Positions 15,662 to 24,676 of a DNA stretch of 64,000 bases are shown here, piece by piece. A model generated the notes under the pieces. The model ran no database searches. It was not told where the DNA came from and saw only the letters and a list, made by a program, of their open reading frames with translations. The position numbers and the translations under genes were made by a program. Where the stretch lies: contig NZ_CP118100.1 in the NCBI RefSeq assembly GCF_028747645.1, positions 1,302,001 to 1,366,000 of the forward strand. Direction: 5' to 3'. The stretch is from Microbacterium esteraromaticum. Its GTDB lineage: Bacteria; Actinomycetota; Actinomycetes; Actinomycetales; Microbacteriaceae. How positions within the stretch are numbered: position 1 is the first letter of the stretch; each line of letters starts with the position of its first letter.

Positions 15662-17935
15662 TTGGAAGGTCCTGAAATCACTGCTGCTGAAGCCGTTCTC
15701 GACAACGGCCGCTTCGGCACCCGCACCGTCCGCTTCGAGACCGGCCGCCTTGCACAGCAGGCCCAGGGATCGGTCGCGGCCTACCTCGACGACGAGACCA
15801 TGCTCCTGTCGGCCACCAGCGCGGGCAAGCACCCGCGTGAGGGCTTCGACTTCTTCCCTCTGACGGTCGACGTCGAGGAGCGCTCGTACGCCGCCGGAAA
15901 GATCCCGGGCTCGTTCTTCCGCCGCGAGGGGCGCCCCTCGACCGAGGCGATCCTCGTCTGCCGTCTGATTGACCGTCCGCTGCGCCCGTCGTTCGTCGAC
16001 GGTCTGCGCAACGAGGTCCAGATCGTCATCACCGTGCTGTCGATCGCGCCCGGTGAGTACTACGACGCGCTGGCCATCAACGCGGCCTCCGCATCCACCC
16101 AGATCTCGGGCCTGCCGTTCTCGGGCCCGATCGCCGGTGTGCGCCTCGCGTTCATCCCCGGCGAGGGTGAGCACGCCGACCAGTGGGTCGCGTTCCCCAA
16201 CGCCGAGCAGGTCAACCAGGCCGTCTTCGACCTCGTCGTCGCGGGCCGCGTCGTCACCAAGGCCGACGGCACCGAGGACGTCGCGATCATGATGGTCGAG
16301 GCCGAGGCCACCGAGAACAGCTGGAACCTGATCAAGGCCGGTGCCACCAAGCCCAGCGAGGACATCGTCGCCCAGGGCCTCGAGGCTGCCAAGCCGTTCC
16401 TGACCCAGCTGGTGAAGGCTCAGCAGGAGATGGCCGCGACCGCGTCGAAGGAACCCGGCGTCTACCCGGTCTTCCCCGCGTACAGCGACGAGGTCTACGA
16501 CTTCGTCTCGTCGCGCGCCTTCGCCGAGCTCAGCGACGTCTACCAGATCGCCGACAAGCTCGAGCGTCAGAACGCTGACGACGTGGTCAAGGACCGCGTC
16601 AAGGCCGAGCTGATCGCCGCAGTCGAGGCGGGCGAGCTGCCCGCTGGTGCCCCGCTGGAGTTCTCGGCGGTGTACAAGTCCGTCACCAAGAAGATCGTCC
16701 GCGGACGCATCCTCTCCGAGAACGTCCGCATGGATGGTCGCGGTCTCGCCGACATCCGCCCGCTCGATGCCGAGGTGCAGGTCATCCCGCGCGTGCACGG
16801 ATCGGCGATCTTCCAGCGTGGCGAGACCCAGATCATGGGTGTCACCACGCTGAACATGCTCAAGATGGAGCAGCAGATCGACTCGCTGTCGCCCACCACG
16901 AGCAAGCGCTACATGCACCACTACAACTTCCCGCCCTACTCGACCGGTGAGACCGGCCGTGTCGGGTCGCCGAAGCGTCGCGAGATCGGGCACGGCTTCC
17001 TCGCCGAGCGCGCACTCGTGCCGGTGCTGCCCAGCCGCGAGGAGTTCCCCTACGCGATCCGTCAGGTCTCCGAGGCACTCGGATCCAACGGTTCGACGTC
17101 GATGGGCTCGGTGTGCGCCTCGACCCTGTCGCTGCTGAACGCCGGTGTGCCGCTGCGCGCGGCCGTCGCCGGTATCGCGATGGGTCTGGTCACCGATGAG
17201 GTCGACGGTGAGACCCGCTACGCGGCGCTCACCGACATCCTGGGTGCCGAGGACGCGCTGGGCGACATGGACTTCAAGGTCGCCGGTACCAGCGAGTTCA
17301 TCACCGCGATCCAGCTCGACACCAAGCTCGACGGCATCCCCTCGTCGGTTCTCGCCGGCGCGCTGACGCAGGCGCGCGACGCGCGTCTGACGATCCTCGG
17401 CGTGCTCAACGCCGCCATCGACGTCCCTGACGAGATGGCACCGACGGCTCCGCGCGTGATCAGCGTGCAGATCCCCGTCGACAAGATCGGTGAGCTGATC
17501 GGCCCGAAGGGCAAGACGATCAACGCGATCCAGGATGAGACCGGCGCGCAGATCTCCATCGAGGAGGACGGCACCGTCTACATCGGCGCGACCGACGGCC
17601 CGTCGGCGGAGGCCGCCCGCGCCCAGGTCAACGCGATCGCCAACCCCACCAACCCGGAGGTCGGCGAGCAGTTCCTCGGCACCGTCGTGAAGATCGCCTC
17701 GTTCGGCGCCTTCATCTCGCTGCTGCCCGGCAAGGACGGCCTGCTGCACGTCACCGAGGTGCGTAAGCTCGCCGGCGGCAAGCGCGTCGAGAACGTCGAC
17801 GACGTGCTCTCGGTCGGCCAGAAGCTGCTGGTGCGCATCACCAAGATCGACGACCGCGGCAAGCTGTCGCTGGAGCCGGTGCTGGAAGAGGCCGCCGCCG
17901 AGGGCGAAGCCGCAGCGGAGACCGCCGAGGCGTGA
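15662..17935 (+). CDS. pnp: Polyribonucleotide nucleotidyltransferase (PNPase)
   Basis: This 757-residue exoribonuclease degrades RNA 3' to 5' by phosphorolysis; actinobacterial forms can also act on ppGpp precursors. Order: first RNase PH domain ([36 protein letters not shown]), helical linker, second RNase PH domain ([22 protein letters not shown]-type [27 protein letters not shown]), KH domain at ~605-650 ([13 protein letters not shown]), and S1 domain at ~667-735 ([18 protein letters not shown]). The TTG start at 15662 is chosen because AAGGAG (15649-15654) lies seven bases upstream and [11 protein letters not shown] is the usual N-terminus. Many genes separate it from rpsO, unlike the common rpsO-pnp pairing. 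Confidence 0.97.
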   Translation: MEGPEITAAEAVLDNGRFGTRTVRFETGRLAQQAQGSVAAYLDDETMLLSATSAGKHPREGFDFFPLTVDVEERSYAAGKIPGSFFRREGRPSTEAILVCRLIDRPLRPSFVDGLRNEVQIVITVLSIAPGEYYDALAINAASASTQISGLPFSGPIAGVRLAFIPGEGEHADQWVAFPNAEQVNQAVFDLVVAGRVVTKADGTEDVAIMMVEAEATENSWNLIKAGATKPSEDIVAQGLEAAKPFLTQLVKAQQEMAATASKEPGVYPVFPAYSDEVYDFVSSRAFAELSDVYQIADKLERQNADDVVKDRVKAELIAAVEAGELPAGAPLEFSAVYKSVTKKIVRGRILSENVRMDGRGLADIRPLDAEVQVIPRVHGSAIFQRGETQIMGVTTLNMLKMEQQIDSLSPTTSKRYMHHYNFPPYSTGETGRVGSPKRREIGHGFLAERALVPVLPSREEFPYAIRQVSEALGSNGSTSMGSVCASTLSLLNAGVPLRAAVAGIAMGLVTDEVDGETRYAALTDILGAEDALGDMDFKVAGTSEFITAIQLDTKLDGIPSSVLAGALTQARDARLTILGVLNAAIDVPDEMAPTAPRVISVQIPVDKIGELIGPKGKTINAIQDETGAQISIEEDGTVYIGATDGPSAEAARAQVNAIANPTNPEVGEQFLGTVVKIASFGAFISLLPGKDGLLHVTEVRKLAGGKRVENVDDVLSVGQKLLVRITKIDDRGKLSLEPVLEEAAAEGEAAAETAEA

Positions 17936-17970
17936 TCCCATGGATGCCGGGTCACCGGCATCCGACTTCT

Positions 17971-18018
17971 GACAGCGACCCGGTGCCCGTGAGTGATCAC
18001 GGGCCCCGGGTCGCTGTC
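17971..18018 (+). terminator. Long hairpin terminator after pnp
   Basis: GACAGCGACCCGG (17971-17983) pairs with 18006-18018. Inside it GCCCGTGA pairs with TCACGGGC around a GTGA loop. The 21-bp stem has only a one-base irregularity. It lies 36 bases after the pnp stop. Confidence 0.75.
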
Positions 18019-18160
18019 GTATCCGATGTGATCGGATCGTTACGCAAAGATCGGACGCCGGACCGTCGCAGCGCGCGTCCGCTGTCGTCTACTCCCTTAC
18101 GCTCGAGGTACGCACCGGGGGGTGTGGTGGACCGGATCGAAGATCCGCGGGGGTGAGACC

Positions 18161-19186
18161 ATGAGGCTATTCGGCGTAGGCACCGCTGAACCCCAGGAGC
18201 GCGCAGAGACCGCGGCGTCGGAGCATCCGTCGGCACCGATTCCCATCGTCGGCCCGGGAGTGGGAGAGGGCATCCGCGTCCCGCTCGGCGAGTCCGAGCT
18301 CACGGTATTCCCGCTCATGCTCGGCGCCGCCGAGTTCGGGTGGAACGTCGATCTGCCTACCAGCCACGGAATCCTCGACCGCTACGTCGAGTTCGGCGGC
18401 AACGCGATCCACACCGCGGACGGCTTCTCGGCGGGACGCAGCGAGCACATCGTCGGTCAGTGGCTCCGGGCGCGCGGACAGCGGGAACGGGTCGTGCTGG
18501 CAGCCCGCGTCGGATCGCACCCCGACAACCCCGGTCTCGGATCGGTGAACCTCGTCCGTGCCGTGGAGGCATCGCTGACCCGCCTGGGCACCGATCGCAT
18601 CGACGTGCTGTACCTCGATGCGAGTCTCGACGCCACGACGCATCTCGAAGACACTCTCGCCACGGTCGAGTGGTTGCGTGAGGCCGGCAAGATCAACGCG
18701 GTCGGCAGTTTCGGGTTCACGCCGGAGCGGCTTGTCGAGGCACGCATCCTGGCGTCCGCGGGGTATCCGCGCGTCGAGGTGCTCGATGAGCCCTACAACC
18801 TCGTGCGGCGCACCGGCTTCGAAGGCGACCTTCGTTTGGTCGCGGCCGCGCAGGGACTCGCCGTGACGCCCTCACACGCGCTTGAGCACGGCTTCCTCTC
18901 CGGCCAGCACCGCAGCCGGTCGCGGGTGTCGGGCGTGCGTGGCGAACAGATGCGGGCGCACCTCAATCGCCGGGGCATCCGCGTGCTGCGCGTGCTCGAC
19001 CGCATCGCCGATGAGACCTCGGTGCCGGTTGCGGCGGTGTCCATCGCCTGGCTGCTCGCGCAGCGCACCATCGTCGCACCCATCGTGAACACCTTCTCGC
19101 CTCAGCAGATCGAAGAGCTCATGCAGGGGGCAGGAATCACCTTGGTGCGGTCGCAGCTTGCCGATCTCGCCCACGCGAGCGACTGA
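18161..19186 (+). CDS. Aldo/keto reductase family protein
   Basis: A 341-residue TIM-barrel oxidoreductase of the AKR superfamily. Visible features are LMLGAAEFGWNVDLPTSHGI, the cofactor-side DRYVEFGGNAIHTADGFSAG (Asp of the usual catalytic DxAxxY, here D in TADGFS, with Phe replacing Tyr), TDRIDVLYLDA and KINAVGSFGFTPERL. The catalytic Tyr position appears to be Phe, and the canonical His in 'LxxxH' is an Asp-Ala segment (YLDASLD), so its chemistry may differ from standard AKRs. A charged ~30-residue N-terminus precedes the barrel. GGGGGTGAG precedes the ATG. Substrate unknown. Confidence 0.78.
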   Translation: MRLFGVGTAEPQERAETAASEHPSAPIPIVGPGVGEGIRVPLGESELTVFPLMLGAAEFGWNVDLPTSHGILDRYVEFGGNAIHTADGFSAGRSEHIVGQWLRARGQRERVVLAARVGSHPDNPGLGSVNLVRAVEASLTRLGTDRIDVLYLDASLDATTHLEDTLATVEWLREAGKINAVGSFGFTPERLVEARILASAGYPRVEVLDEPYNLVRRTGFEGDLRLVAAAQGLAVTPSHALEHGFLSGQHRSRSRVSGVRGEQMRAHLNRRGIRVLRVLDRIADETSVPVAAVSIAWLLAQRTIVAPIVNTFSPQQIEELMQGAGITLVRSQLADLAHASD

Positions 19187-19232
19187 CTATGCTGGAAGCT
19201 CCCTCCAGAGCGGGGGATGGAGTGAGCAGGCA

Positions 19233-19835
19233 GTGACGCATTACATATATCTGGTCAGACACGGTGAGCATCAGGACGCCGAGCACGGCGTAGACGACGG
19301 ACCCCTCTCTCCGAGAGGACAACGACAGGCCGAGCTCATCGCGGACCGCCTCTCCGGACTCCCGCTCGACGCGATCTGGCATTCGCCGCTCCTGCGGGCC
19401 GCCGAGACCGCCCGCAGCGTCGCCGAACGTCTTCCGTCGGTCGACCCCCAACCGTCGGCATTGTTGTTCGACTGCGTGCCGAGCGGGATGGAAGAGGACA
19501 CACCGGCCGCGTACGAGTCGTTCTTCGGGTCGGTCAGTGACGCTGAGATCGAGGCGGGCTCCGCGCAGATGGCGGATGCCGTCGGCGAGTTCCTGCGACG
19601 CCGCAACGGTGAGGTGCACGAGGTGCTCATCACGCACAACTTCGTGATCGCCTGGTTCGTGCGCGAGGTGCTCGGCGCTCCCGACTGGCGGTGGATGACA
19701 CTCAACCAGGCTCACGCCGGGCTGACCGTCATTGCACAGAAGCAGGGGCGCCCCTGGACACTGCTGAGCCACAACGACCTCGGTCACCTGCCGATGGAGC
19801 TGCGCACCGGCCTGCCCGACGCGCCGCTGGTCTGA
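19233..19835 (+). CDS. Histidine phosphatase family (phosphoglycerate mutase-like) protein
   Basis: A 200-residue cytoplasmic phosphatase. The catalytic RHG signature is at the N-terminus (IYLVRHGEHQDAEHG), with the phospho-accepting His about ten residues in, and the second catalytic His lies in EVLITHNFVIAWFV. The DGPLSPRGQRQAELIADRL stretch is typical of the family. The GTG start at 19233 places the RHG motif correctly, with GGAG about ten bases upstream; an earlier ATG at 19158 overlaps the previous gene. It could act on sugar phosphates or nucleotides; no specific substrate can be assigned. Confidence 0.85.
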   Translation: MTHYIYLVRHGEHQDAEHGVDDGPLSPRGQRQAELIADRLSGLPLDAIWHSPLLRAAETARSVAERLPSVDPQPSALLFDCVPSGMEEDTPAAYESFFGSVSDAEIEAGSAQMADAVGEFLRRRNGEVHEVLITHNFVIAWFVREVLGAPDWRWMTLNQAHAGLTVIAQKQGRPWTLLSHNDLGHLPMELRTGLPDAPLV

Positions 19836-19866
19836 CACGCGGGGCGTCACCCCTCTGCGGCGAATC

Positions 19867-19872
19867 TAGACT
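19867..19872 (+). promoter_or_regulatory. Leaderless -10 element of dapB
   Basis: TAGACT, six bases, then the dapB ATG at 19879. Confidence 0.55.
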
Positions 19873-19878
19873 GGGTGC

Positions 19879-20625
19879 ATGACCACTCAGGTTGCCCTCG
19901 TCGGCGGTACAGGCAGGCTCGGACGCATCATCAACGAGGTGATCGACGGACTCGACGGCTTCGAGGTGCGCAACGTGCTCGGCTCGACCAGCGAGATGAG
20001 CGAACTCGACGGTGCTGATCTCGTGGTCGACGCGTCCACACCCGCCGTCAGCGTCGATGTCGTGCGTGGCGCCATCGATCGCGGCATCAACGTGCTGGTG
20101 GGTACCTCCGGCTGGTCGCAGGAGCGCATCGCGCTGGTGCGACCGCTGGTGGCGGCCTCCGGAACGGGAATCCTCTTCATTCCCAACTTCTCGCTCGGCT
20201 CGGCGCTCGGCTCGGCACTCGCGGCGGCAGCCGCCCCGTTCTTCGCCTCGGCCGAGATCATCGAAGCGCACCATGACCGCAAGATCGACTCACCCAGCGG
20301 CACGGCCGTGCGCACCGCTGAGCTGATGGCGGATGCCCGCGAGGCGCAGGGGCCGTTCCAGGCGCCTCATGTCGATCAGCGTGCGCGGGGACAGCAGGTC
20401 GCCGGCGTCCCGGTGCACTCGCTGCGACGCCCCGGTGTGATCGCACGTCAGGAGACGATCCTGTCGGGCGCGGGGGAGTCGTTGTCGATCGTGCACGACA
20501 CGGTGGACTCTGCGGCGGCGTACGCGCCTGGCATCCGACTGGCGGTGCCGTTCGCGCGCGACGTGCGCGGCATCGTCGTCGGTCTCGAGAACGTCATCGA
20601 CATCGGCGTCGGGCCGCGCTCATGA
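19879..20625 (+). CDS. dapB: 4-Hydroxy-tetrahydrodipicolinate reductase
   Basis: The 248-residue enzyme reduces the DapA product with NAD(P)H in the diaminopimelate/lysine pathway. The dinucleotide-binding start is VALVGGTGRLGRIINEVID, the active-site stretch is EAHHDRKIDSPSGTAVRTAE with catalytic His and Lys, and the substrate-binding loop is HSLRRPGVIARQETIL. Length is normal for the actinobacterial form. It overlaps the next gene by 4 bp (ATGA). dapA and dapF are also in this window but at separate loci. Confidence 0.96.
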   Translation: MTTQVALVGGTGRLGRIINEVIDGLDGFEVRNVLGSTSEMSELDGADLVVDASTPAVSVDVVRGAIDRGINVLVGTSGWSQERIALVRPLVAASGTGILFIPNFSLGSALGSALAAAAAPFFASAEIIEAHHDRKIDSPSGTAVRTAELMADAREAQGPFQAPHVDQRARGQQVAGVPVHSLRRPGVIARQETILSGAGESLSIVHDTVDSAAAYAPGIRLAVPFARDVRGIVVGLENVIDIGVGPRS

Positions 20626-21065
20626 CCTCGCGTGTCGGCGTCAGCGTCATGGGTGGCGCGCTGCTGCTGTACATCTTGGCGACCGTGTGGCTCGCGGTGA
20701 TGTTCTTCGCCGTCGGTACGCCGGTCGCCATTGGAATGGGCATCGCACTGATCGTGCTCGCACCGATCGGGGCGTGGGCGCTGATCCGCGAACTGCTCTT
20801 CGGCTTCGCTGCCGATCGACTCGGGCGCACGCTTGACGCCGAGGGAGGCATGCCCGAGGCACCCGACGAGCTCATGCCGAGCGGACGGCTACGGCGCGAG
20901 GACGTCGAACCCCTGGTCGCGCAGTACTCTGAGGCGGTCGACGCCGCACCGCAGGATTGGCGCCGGCATTACCGCCTGGGCGTCGTCTTCGACGCTGCGG
21001 GGCAACGCAAAGACGCCAGGGCGAGCATCCGTGAGGCCATCCGGCTCTCACGGGCCCGCGCCTGA
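20622..21065 (+). CDS. Two-helix membrane protein with a C-terminal TPR-like repeat
   Basis: This 147-residue protein has two membrane helices near the N-terminus (LLLYILATVWLAVMFFAV and IGMGIALIVLAPIGAWALI). An acidic linker and a C-terminal tetratricopeptide-like repeat (WRRHYRLGVVFDAAGQRKDA) follow and face the cytoplasm. It overlaps dapB by four bases, so it is translationally coupled to it; that pairing recurs in related actinobacteria to my knowledge, but the function is unknown. It ends 21 bp before the convergent OsmC gene. Confidence 0.75.
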   Translation: MTSRVGVSVMGGALLLYILATVWLAVMFFAVGTPVAIGMGIALIVLAPIGAWALIRELLFGFAADRLGRTLDAEGGMPEAPDELMPSGRLRREDVEPLVAQYSEAVDAAPQDWRRHYRLGVVFDAAGQRKDARASIREAIRLSRARA

Positions 21066-21085
21066 CGTCTCAGACGGGCCGGATC

Positions 21086-21511
21086 TCAGGCCAGGCTGGC
21101 CTCGAGCGTGATCTCGATGCCGGCGAGTGCCTGCGACACCGGGCATCCGGCCTTGGCGTCATCGGCGATCTCCTGGAACCGCTCCGGCGTGATGCCCGGC
21201 ACGGTCGCGTTGACGTTGAGGTGGCTGCCGGTGATGCCGGTGCCCGGCTTGAAGGTCACCGAGGCCGATGTGTTCACCCGCTCGGGCGGCGTGCCGTTCT
21301 GCGCCAGCATGTTCGAGAAGGCCATGCTGAAGCACGAGGCGTGCGCCGCGGCGATCAGCTCTTCGGGCGTCGTGGTGGTGTCCGAGCCCTCGGACCGTGC
21401 CTTCCAGTCGATCGGGAACGTGCCGAGCTTGGACGACGAGAACGCGACTGTTCCCGACCCCTCGATGAGGGAACCGGTCCAGGTGGTGGTGGCTTCGCTG
21501 GTGATGGGCAT
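21086..21511 (-). CDS. OsmC-family peroxiredoxin-like protein
   Basis: A 141-residue OsmC/Ohr-type thiol peroxidase. The two catalytic cysteines are visible: the peroxidatic one in ELIAAAHASCFSMAFSNML and the resolving one in DDAKAGCPVSQALAG. It would reduce organic hydroperoxides in the cytoplasm. The spacing and the AAHASC context fit the OsmC rather than the Ohr branch. GGAGG lies seven bases before the ATG. Two further thiol proteins (DUF4395 and a thioredoxin) lie immediately upstream on the same strand, which points to a shared redox role. Confidence 0.92.
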   Translation of the reverse strand: MPITSEATTTWTGSLIEGSGTVAFSSSKLGTFPIDWKARSEGSDTTTTPEELIAAAHASCFSMAFSNMLAQNGTPPERVNTSASVTFKPGTGITGSHLNVNATVPGITPERFQEIADDAKAGCPVSQALAGIEITLEASLA

Positions 21512-21596
21512 GGTTCCTCCGCAGGTCGCATCTCGCGAGCGCCGGGTGTCGGCGTCGTCCCGCCAGCCTACTCAGCCGAGAGGAACGTCGATACGG

Positions 21597-22049
21597 CTAC
21601 GCCGTGCTGCGGCCGAACAGCCCGGCGCGCCGCAGAAGAAGGTACATCTGGCATCCGAGGCAGTAGCCGAACGCGGCGTTGAGGAACGCCGCGAAGAAGG
21701 CGGCGGCCGCGGCGATCGGCAGGGCTCCCGGCACACCCAGCGCGTGCAGCGCGAGACCGATGCCGACCACGACGAGTCCGACACCCTGCGCGAAGCGCGG
21801 CGGGCGGGGATCTTCCAGCTCCGTCGGCGGCGCGAGTCGAGGCCGCACGAGAACGCGGAACAGCACGCTCCATGGATGGGTTCGCGGCGAAACCACGCCC
21901 CACACGAAGAGCACCGCGATGGCGATGAGAAGCGCGAATGCGGCATCCGCGCCGGTGAGTCCGAGCAGCACCGCGAGCAGCAGCAGCAACGAAGTGACGG
22001 ATGCCGCGAACCGCGGACCACGGGGATCTATGCCGACCGGGGTGTTCAT
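21597..22049 (-). CDS. DUF4395 membrane protein with a CxxC motif
   Basis: A 150-residue membrane protein with about four hydrophobic segments (for example VTSLLLLLAVLLGLTGADAA and VGLVVVGIGLALHALGV). The last segment carries CLGCQMYLLLRRAG, a CxxC at the membrane interface. The family is DUF4395, often next to thioredoxins and sulfurtransferases. The start at 22049 has GGAGG four bases upstream; a second ATG three bases earlier is too close to that site. Its start overlaps the stop of the thioredoxin gene (ATGATGA), so translation is coupled. A role in passing electrons across the membrane to or from the thioredoxin is a reasonable inference. Confidence 0.82.
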   Translation of the reverse strand: MNTPVGIDPRGPRFAASVTSLLLLLAVLLGLTGADAAFALLIAIAVLFVWGVVSPRTHPWSVLFRVLVRPRLAPPTELEDPRPPRFAQGVGLVVVGIGLALHALGVPGALPIAAAAAFFAAFLNAAFGYCLGCQMYLLLRRAGLFGRSTA

Positions 22050-22474
22050 CATGCCTCCTGCAGCATGGGCAGACCGCCCAGCGCGTTCTCGATGTCGGAG
22101 CGGTGCGGAACGCCGTTGAACCGGGCCCGCACGGTGCCATCGCCATCCACGACCAGCAGGGTCGGGGTCTGCAGTACCCGGTACTTCGTTGCCAGGTCGG
22201 TGCGGTGGGTCAGGTCGATGTCGACGTGCGCGACCCCGTCGAGTCCGTCGGCCACGCCGCCGAGCATCCGGCGCACCTGCGGGCAGCGCGCGCACATCTC
22301 GGTGCTGAACTGCACGAGTGTGGCGCGGGCGCCGAGAACGCCGGCATCCGCGGCGTCCACCCGCTCGCCGTGGGCGTCGCGACGGCGACCGTCGCGGGCG
22401 CGCCACACCAGGCCGGCGGCGACGGCGGTCGCGACGAGGGCGACGACAACGATCAGGGCGGAGGAGAGGGGCAC
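22049..22474 (-). CDS. Membrane-anchored thioredoxin-fold protein
   Basis: A 141-residue protein with one N-terminal membrane helix (SALIVVVALVATAVAAGLVW) and a thioredoxin fold. The redox motif is CARC in FSTEMCARCPQVRRML, not the standard CGPC, so its redox potential may differ. The cis-Pro loop reads VLQTPTLLVV. The domain likely sits outside the membrane or at its inner face; topology cannot be fixed from sequence. The GTG start at 22474 follows TACCCT by six bases. It is divergent from thyA. Confidence 0.85.
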   Translation of the reverse strand: MPLSSALIVVVALVATAVAAGLVWRARDGRRRDAHGERVDAADAGVLGARATLVQFSTEMCARCPQVRRMLGGVADGLDGVAHVDIDLTHRTDLATKYRVLQTPTLLVVDGDGTVRARFNGVPHRSDIENALGGLPMLQEA

Positions 22475-22480
22475 GCGACG

Positions 22481-22486
22481 AGGGTA
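22481..22486 (-). promoter_or_regulatory. Leaderless -10 element of the thioredoxin gene
   Basis: TACCCT on the minus strand followed by six bases and a GTG start, back to back with the thyA promoter 68 bp away. Confidence 0.5.
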
Positions 22487-22553
22487 CGTCCCGAAGGTGG
22501 GAATCGGGCCGGATGTGACGCCGGATGACGGCGACGGATGCCGGAGCGAAAGG

Positions 22554-22559
22554 TATCGT
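22554..22559 (+). promoter_or_regulatory. Leaderless -10 element of thyA
   Basis: TATCGT with seven bases to the thyA ATG at 22567. The lack of a ribosome site supports choosing this start rather than an ATG at 22525. Confidence 0.55.
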
Positions 22560-22566
22560 TGCAGTC

Positions 22567-23373
22567 ATGAGTGCTGTCCCCACGCCGTACGAAGATCTGC
22601 TCCGCGACGTGCTCGAGAACGGCACGCACAAGGACGACCGCACCGGTACCGGCACGACGAGCGTCTTCGGACGTCAGATTCGTTTCGACCTGTCGCAGGG
22701 CTTTCCGCTGATCACCACCAAGCGCGTGCACTTCAAGTCGATCGCGTACGAACTGCTGTGGTTCCTGCGGGGCGACTCGAACGTGCGGTGGCTGCAGCAG
22801 AACGGCGTGACGATCTGGGACGAGTGGGCGGATGCCGACGGAGATCTCGGCCCGGTCTACGGCGTGCAATGGCGGTCGTGGCCGACGCCGGACGGCGGCA
22901 GCATCGACCAGCTCTCGCAGGTGATCGAGCAGATCAAGGCGTCGCCCGATTCAAGGCGCCTGATCGTCTCGGCCTGGAACCCGGCCGATATCCCCGATAT
23001 GGCGCTCGCCCCCTGCCACGCACTGTTCCAGTTCTACGTGGCCGACGGCAAGCTCTCGTGCCAGTTGTACCAGCGCAGCGCCGACCTTTTCCTCGGAGTG
23101 CCGTTCAACATCGCCTCCTATGCGCTGCTGACGCTGATGGTCGCGCAGCAGACCGGCCTGCAACCCGGTGACTTCGTGTGGACCGGCGGCGACTGTCACA
23201 TCTACGACAACCACGTCGACCAGGTGCGCGAGCAGCTCAGCCGCGATGCCTACCCGTATCCGACGTTGCGGATCACCCGCACGCCGGCGTCGATCCTCGA
23301 CTACGTCTATGAGGACTTCTCGGTCGACGACTATCAGCACCACCCGGCGATCCGGGCGGCGGTGGCCGTATGA
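22567..23373 (+). CDS. thyA: Thymidylate synthase
   Basis: The 268-residue enzyme methylates dUMP to dTMP using methylene-tetrahydrofolate. Key stretches are [12 protein letters not shown], the catalytic Cys150 in [33 protein letters not shown] for dUMP binding, and [12 protein letters not shown]. Length matches the E. coli-type ThyA. folA overlaps its end by four bases (ATGA), so the folate oxidised by ThyA is recycled by the product of the very next gene. Confidence 0.97.
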   Translation: MSAVPTPYEDLLRDVLENGTHKDDRTGTGTTSVFGRQIRFDLSQGFPLITTKRVHFKSIAYELLWFLRGDSNVRWLQQNGVTIWDEWADADGDLGPVYGVQWRSWPTPDGGSIDQLSQVIEQIKASPDSRRLIVSAWNPADIPDMALAPCHALFQFYVADGKLSCQLYQRSADLFLGVPFNIASYALLTLMVAQQTGLQPGDFVWTGGDCHIYDNHVDQVREQLSRDAYPYPTLRITRTPASILDYVYEDFSVDDYQHHPAIRAAVAV

Positions 23374-23864
23374 GCGCCGCTACCGTCGTTCCCTGGGTGG
23401 GGCTGATCTGGGCCGAGGCGAACGGGGGAGTCATCGGTGCCGCGGGTGGTATGCCCTGGCACGTGCCCGAGGATCTCGCGCACTTCAAGCGCACGACCCT
23501 CGGCGACCCGGTCGTCATGGGACGCAAGACGTGGGACTCACTTCCCGAGCGCTTCCGCCCGCTGCCCGGCCGCGAGAACGTCGTCATCACCCGCCAGCAG
23601 GGATGGAGCGCAGAAGGCGCCCGCCGGGCGGCCACCGTGCACGACGCGTTGCGCGGCCTCGAACGCGCATGGGTCATCGGTGGATCCGAGATCTTCCGCC
23701 AGCTGATCGGGCAGGCCGATCGGCTGGAGGTCACGGAACTCGACCTCGACGTCGACGGCGATGCGTTCGCGCCCGCGCGCACCGGCTGGCGTCTGGTCGA
23801 CGAGGGGGAGTGGCAGACGTCGAGCACCGGCATCCGCTATCGCTTCCTGGGATACGAGCGCTGA
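23370..23864 (+). CDS. folA: Dihydrofolate reductase
   Basis: A 164-residue NADPH-dependent reductase that regenerates tetrahydrofolate after thymidylate synthesis. Visible are [20 protein letters not shown] with the catalytic acidic residue in [16 protein letters not shown] for cofactor binding, and [12 protein letters not shown]. It is translationally coupled to thyA and its stop overlaps the next start (TGATG), so the three genes form one operon. Confidence 0.96.
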   Translation: MSAATVVPWVGLIWAEANGGVIGAAGGMPWHVPEDLAHFKRTTLGDPVVMGRKTWDSLPERFRPLPGRENVVITRQQGWSAEGARRAATVHDALRGLERAWVIGGSEIFRQLIGQADRLEVTELDLDVDGDAFAPARTGWRLVDEGEWQTSSTGIRYRFLGYER

Positions 23865-24625
23865 TGCCCACCGCACTCATCACCGGCGCCAGCGCGGGCC
23901 TCGGCGCGGAGTTCGCCCGCCAACTGGCCGCCCGGCGCGCCGACCTCGTGCTCGTCGCCCGCAGCACCGAGGCGCTCGACAGCCTGGCGGAGCAGCTGCG
24001 CGATGATCACGGCGTCGCCGTCGAGGTGATCACCGCCGACCTGGCGAGTGAGGACGACATCACTCGCGTCGCCGACCGTATCGCGGATGCCGGGCAGCCG
24101 ATCGATCTGTTGATCAACAACGCGGGCTTCGGACTGCCGCTGCAGTTCGCCGACAACGACATCGACGACGAGGTGCGTCACCTGCGCGTGCACGTGGAAG
24201 CCTCGATGCGGCTGATGCACGCGGCCATCCGCGCGATGCGCGGCCGCGGCGGACGCATCATCAACGTCTCCTCGGTCGCCGGCTTCATCTCGCGCTCCAC
24301 CTACTCGGCCTGCAAGTCATGGCTGATCGGCTTCAGCCGGTGGGCGAATGCCGAGTATGCGCGTGACGGCGTCACGGTGACCGCAGTGTGTCCCGGCTTC
24401 ACACACACGACATTCCACGAGCGGATGGGGCTGGCCCCGGGGCACGAGGGTATCCCGTCGATCCTGTGGCTCAACGCCTCCGACGTCGTCCGCGAGGCGC
24501 TGCGCGACGCGGCACGGGGCACGGCGGTGTCGATCCCGTCCTGGCGGTACAAGGCGATCGTCGCTCTCAGCAAGGTGCTACCGCCGTCGCTCACATCGGG
24601 CGTGGCGCGCCGAGGCCGGGTGTGA
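23864..24625 (+). CDS. Short-chain dehydrogenase/reductase
   Basis: A 253-residue classical SDR. The cofactor motif is TGASAGLGAEF near the N-terminus, followed by NNAGFG, then the catalytic Ser in INVSSVAGF and the YSACK tetrad residues. Arg within LVARSTEAL after the second strand favours NADP. It overlaps folA by one base. The lack of a close homologue by eye and the C-terminal SIPSWRYKAIVALSKVLP helix, typical of DltE/YqjQ-like SDRs, leave the substrate open. Co-transcription with thyA-folA is likely but a functional link is not evident. Confidence 0.88.
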   Translation: MPTALITGASAGLGAEFARQLAARRADLVLVARSTEALDSLAEQLRDDHGVAVEVITADLASEDDITRVADRIADAGQPIDLLINNAGFGLPLQFADNDIDDEVRHLRVHVEASMRLMHAAIRAMRGRGGRIINVSSVAGFISRSTYSACKSWLIGFSRWANAEYARDGVTVTAVCPGFTHTTFHERMGLAPGHEGIPSILWLNASDVVREALRDAARGTAVSIPSWRYKAIVALSKVLPPSLTSGVARRGRV

Positions 24626-24664
24626 CGGGCATCCGACGGGTGCCGAGCACGACCTGCGAAACGC

Positions 24665-24670
24665 TACGCT
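24665..24670 (+). promoter_or_regulatory. Leaderless -10 element of dapA
   Basis: TACGCT followed by GAGAGG and the ATG at 24677. The hexamer between them also looks like a ribosome site, so either mode is possible. Confidence 0.45.
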
Positions 24671-24676
24671 GAGAGG

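Noticed and set aside
15425..17941. Long open frame opposite pnp (838 codons on the minus strand)
   Set aside because: Composition is a high-GC shadow of pnp's third positions; it has no domain, ribosome site or family resemblance.
23838..24300. A thymidylate-linked role for the SDR at 23864
   Set aside because: It is in the thyA-folA operon by overlap only; the sequence gives no evidence of a folate substrate.
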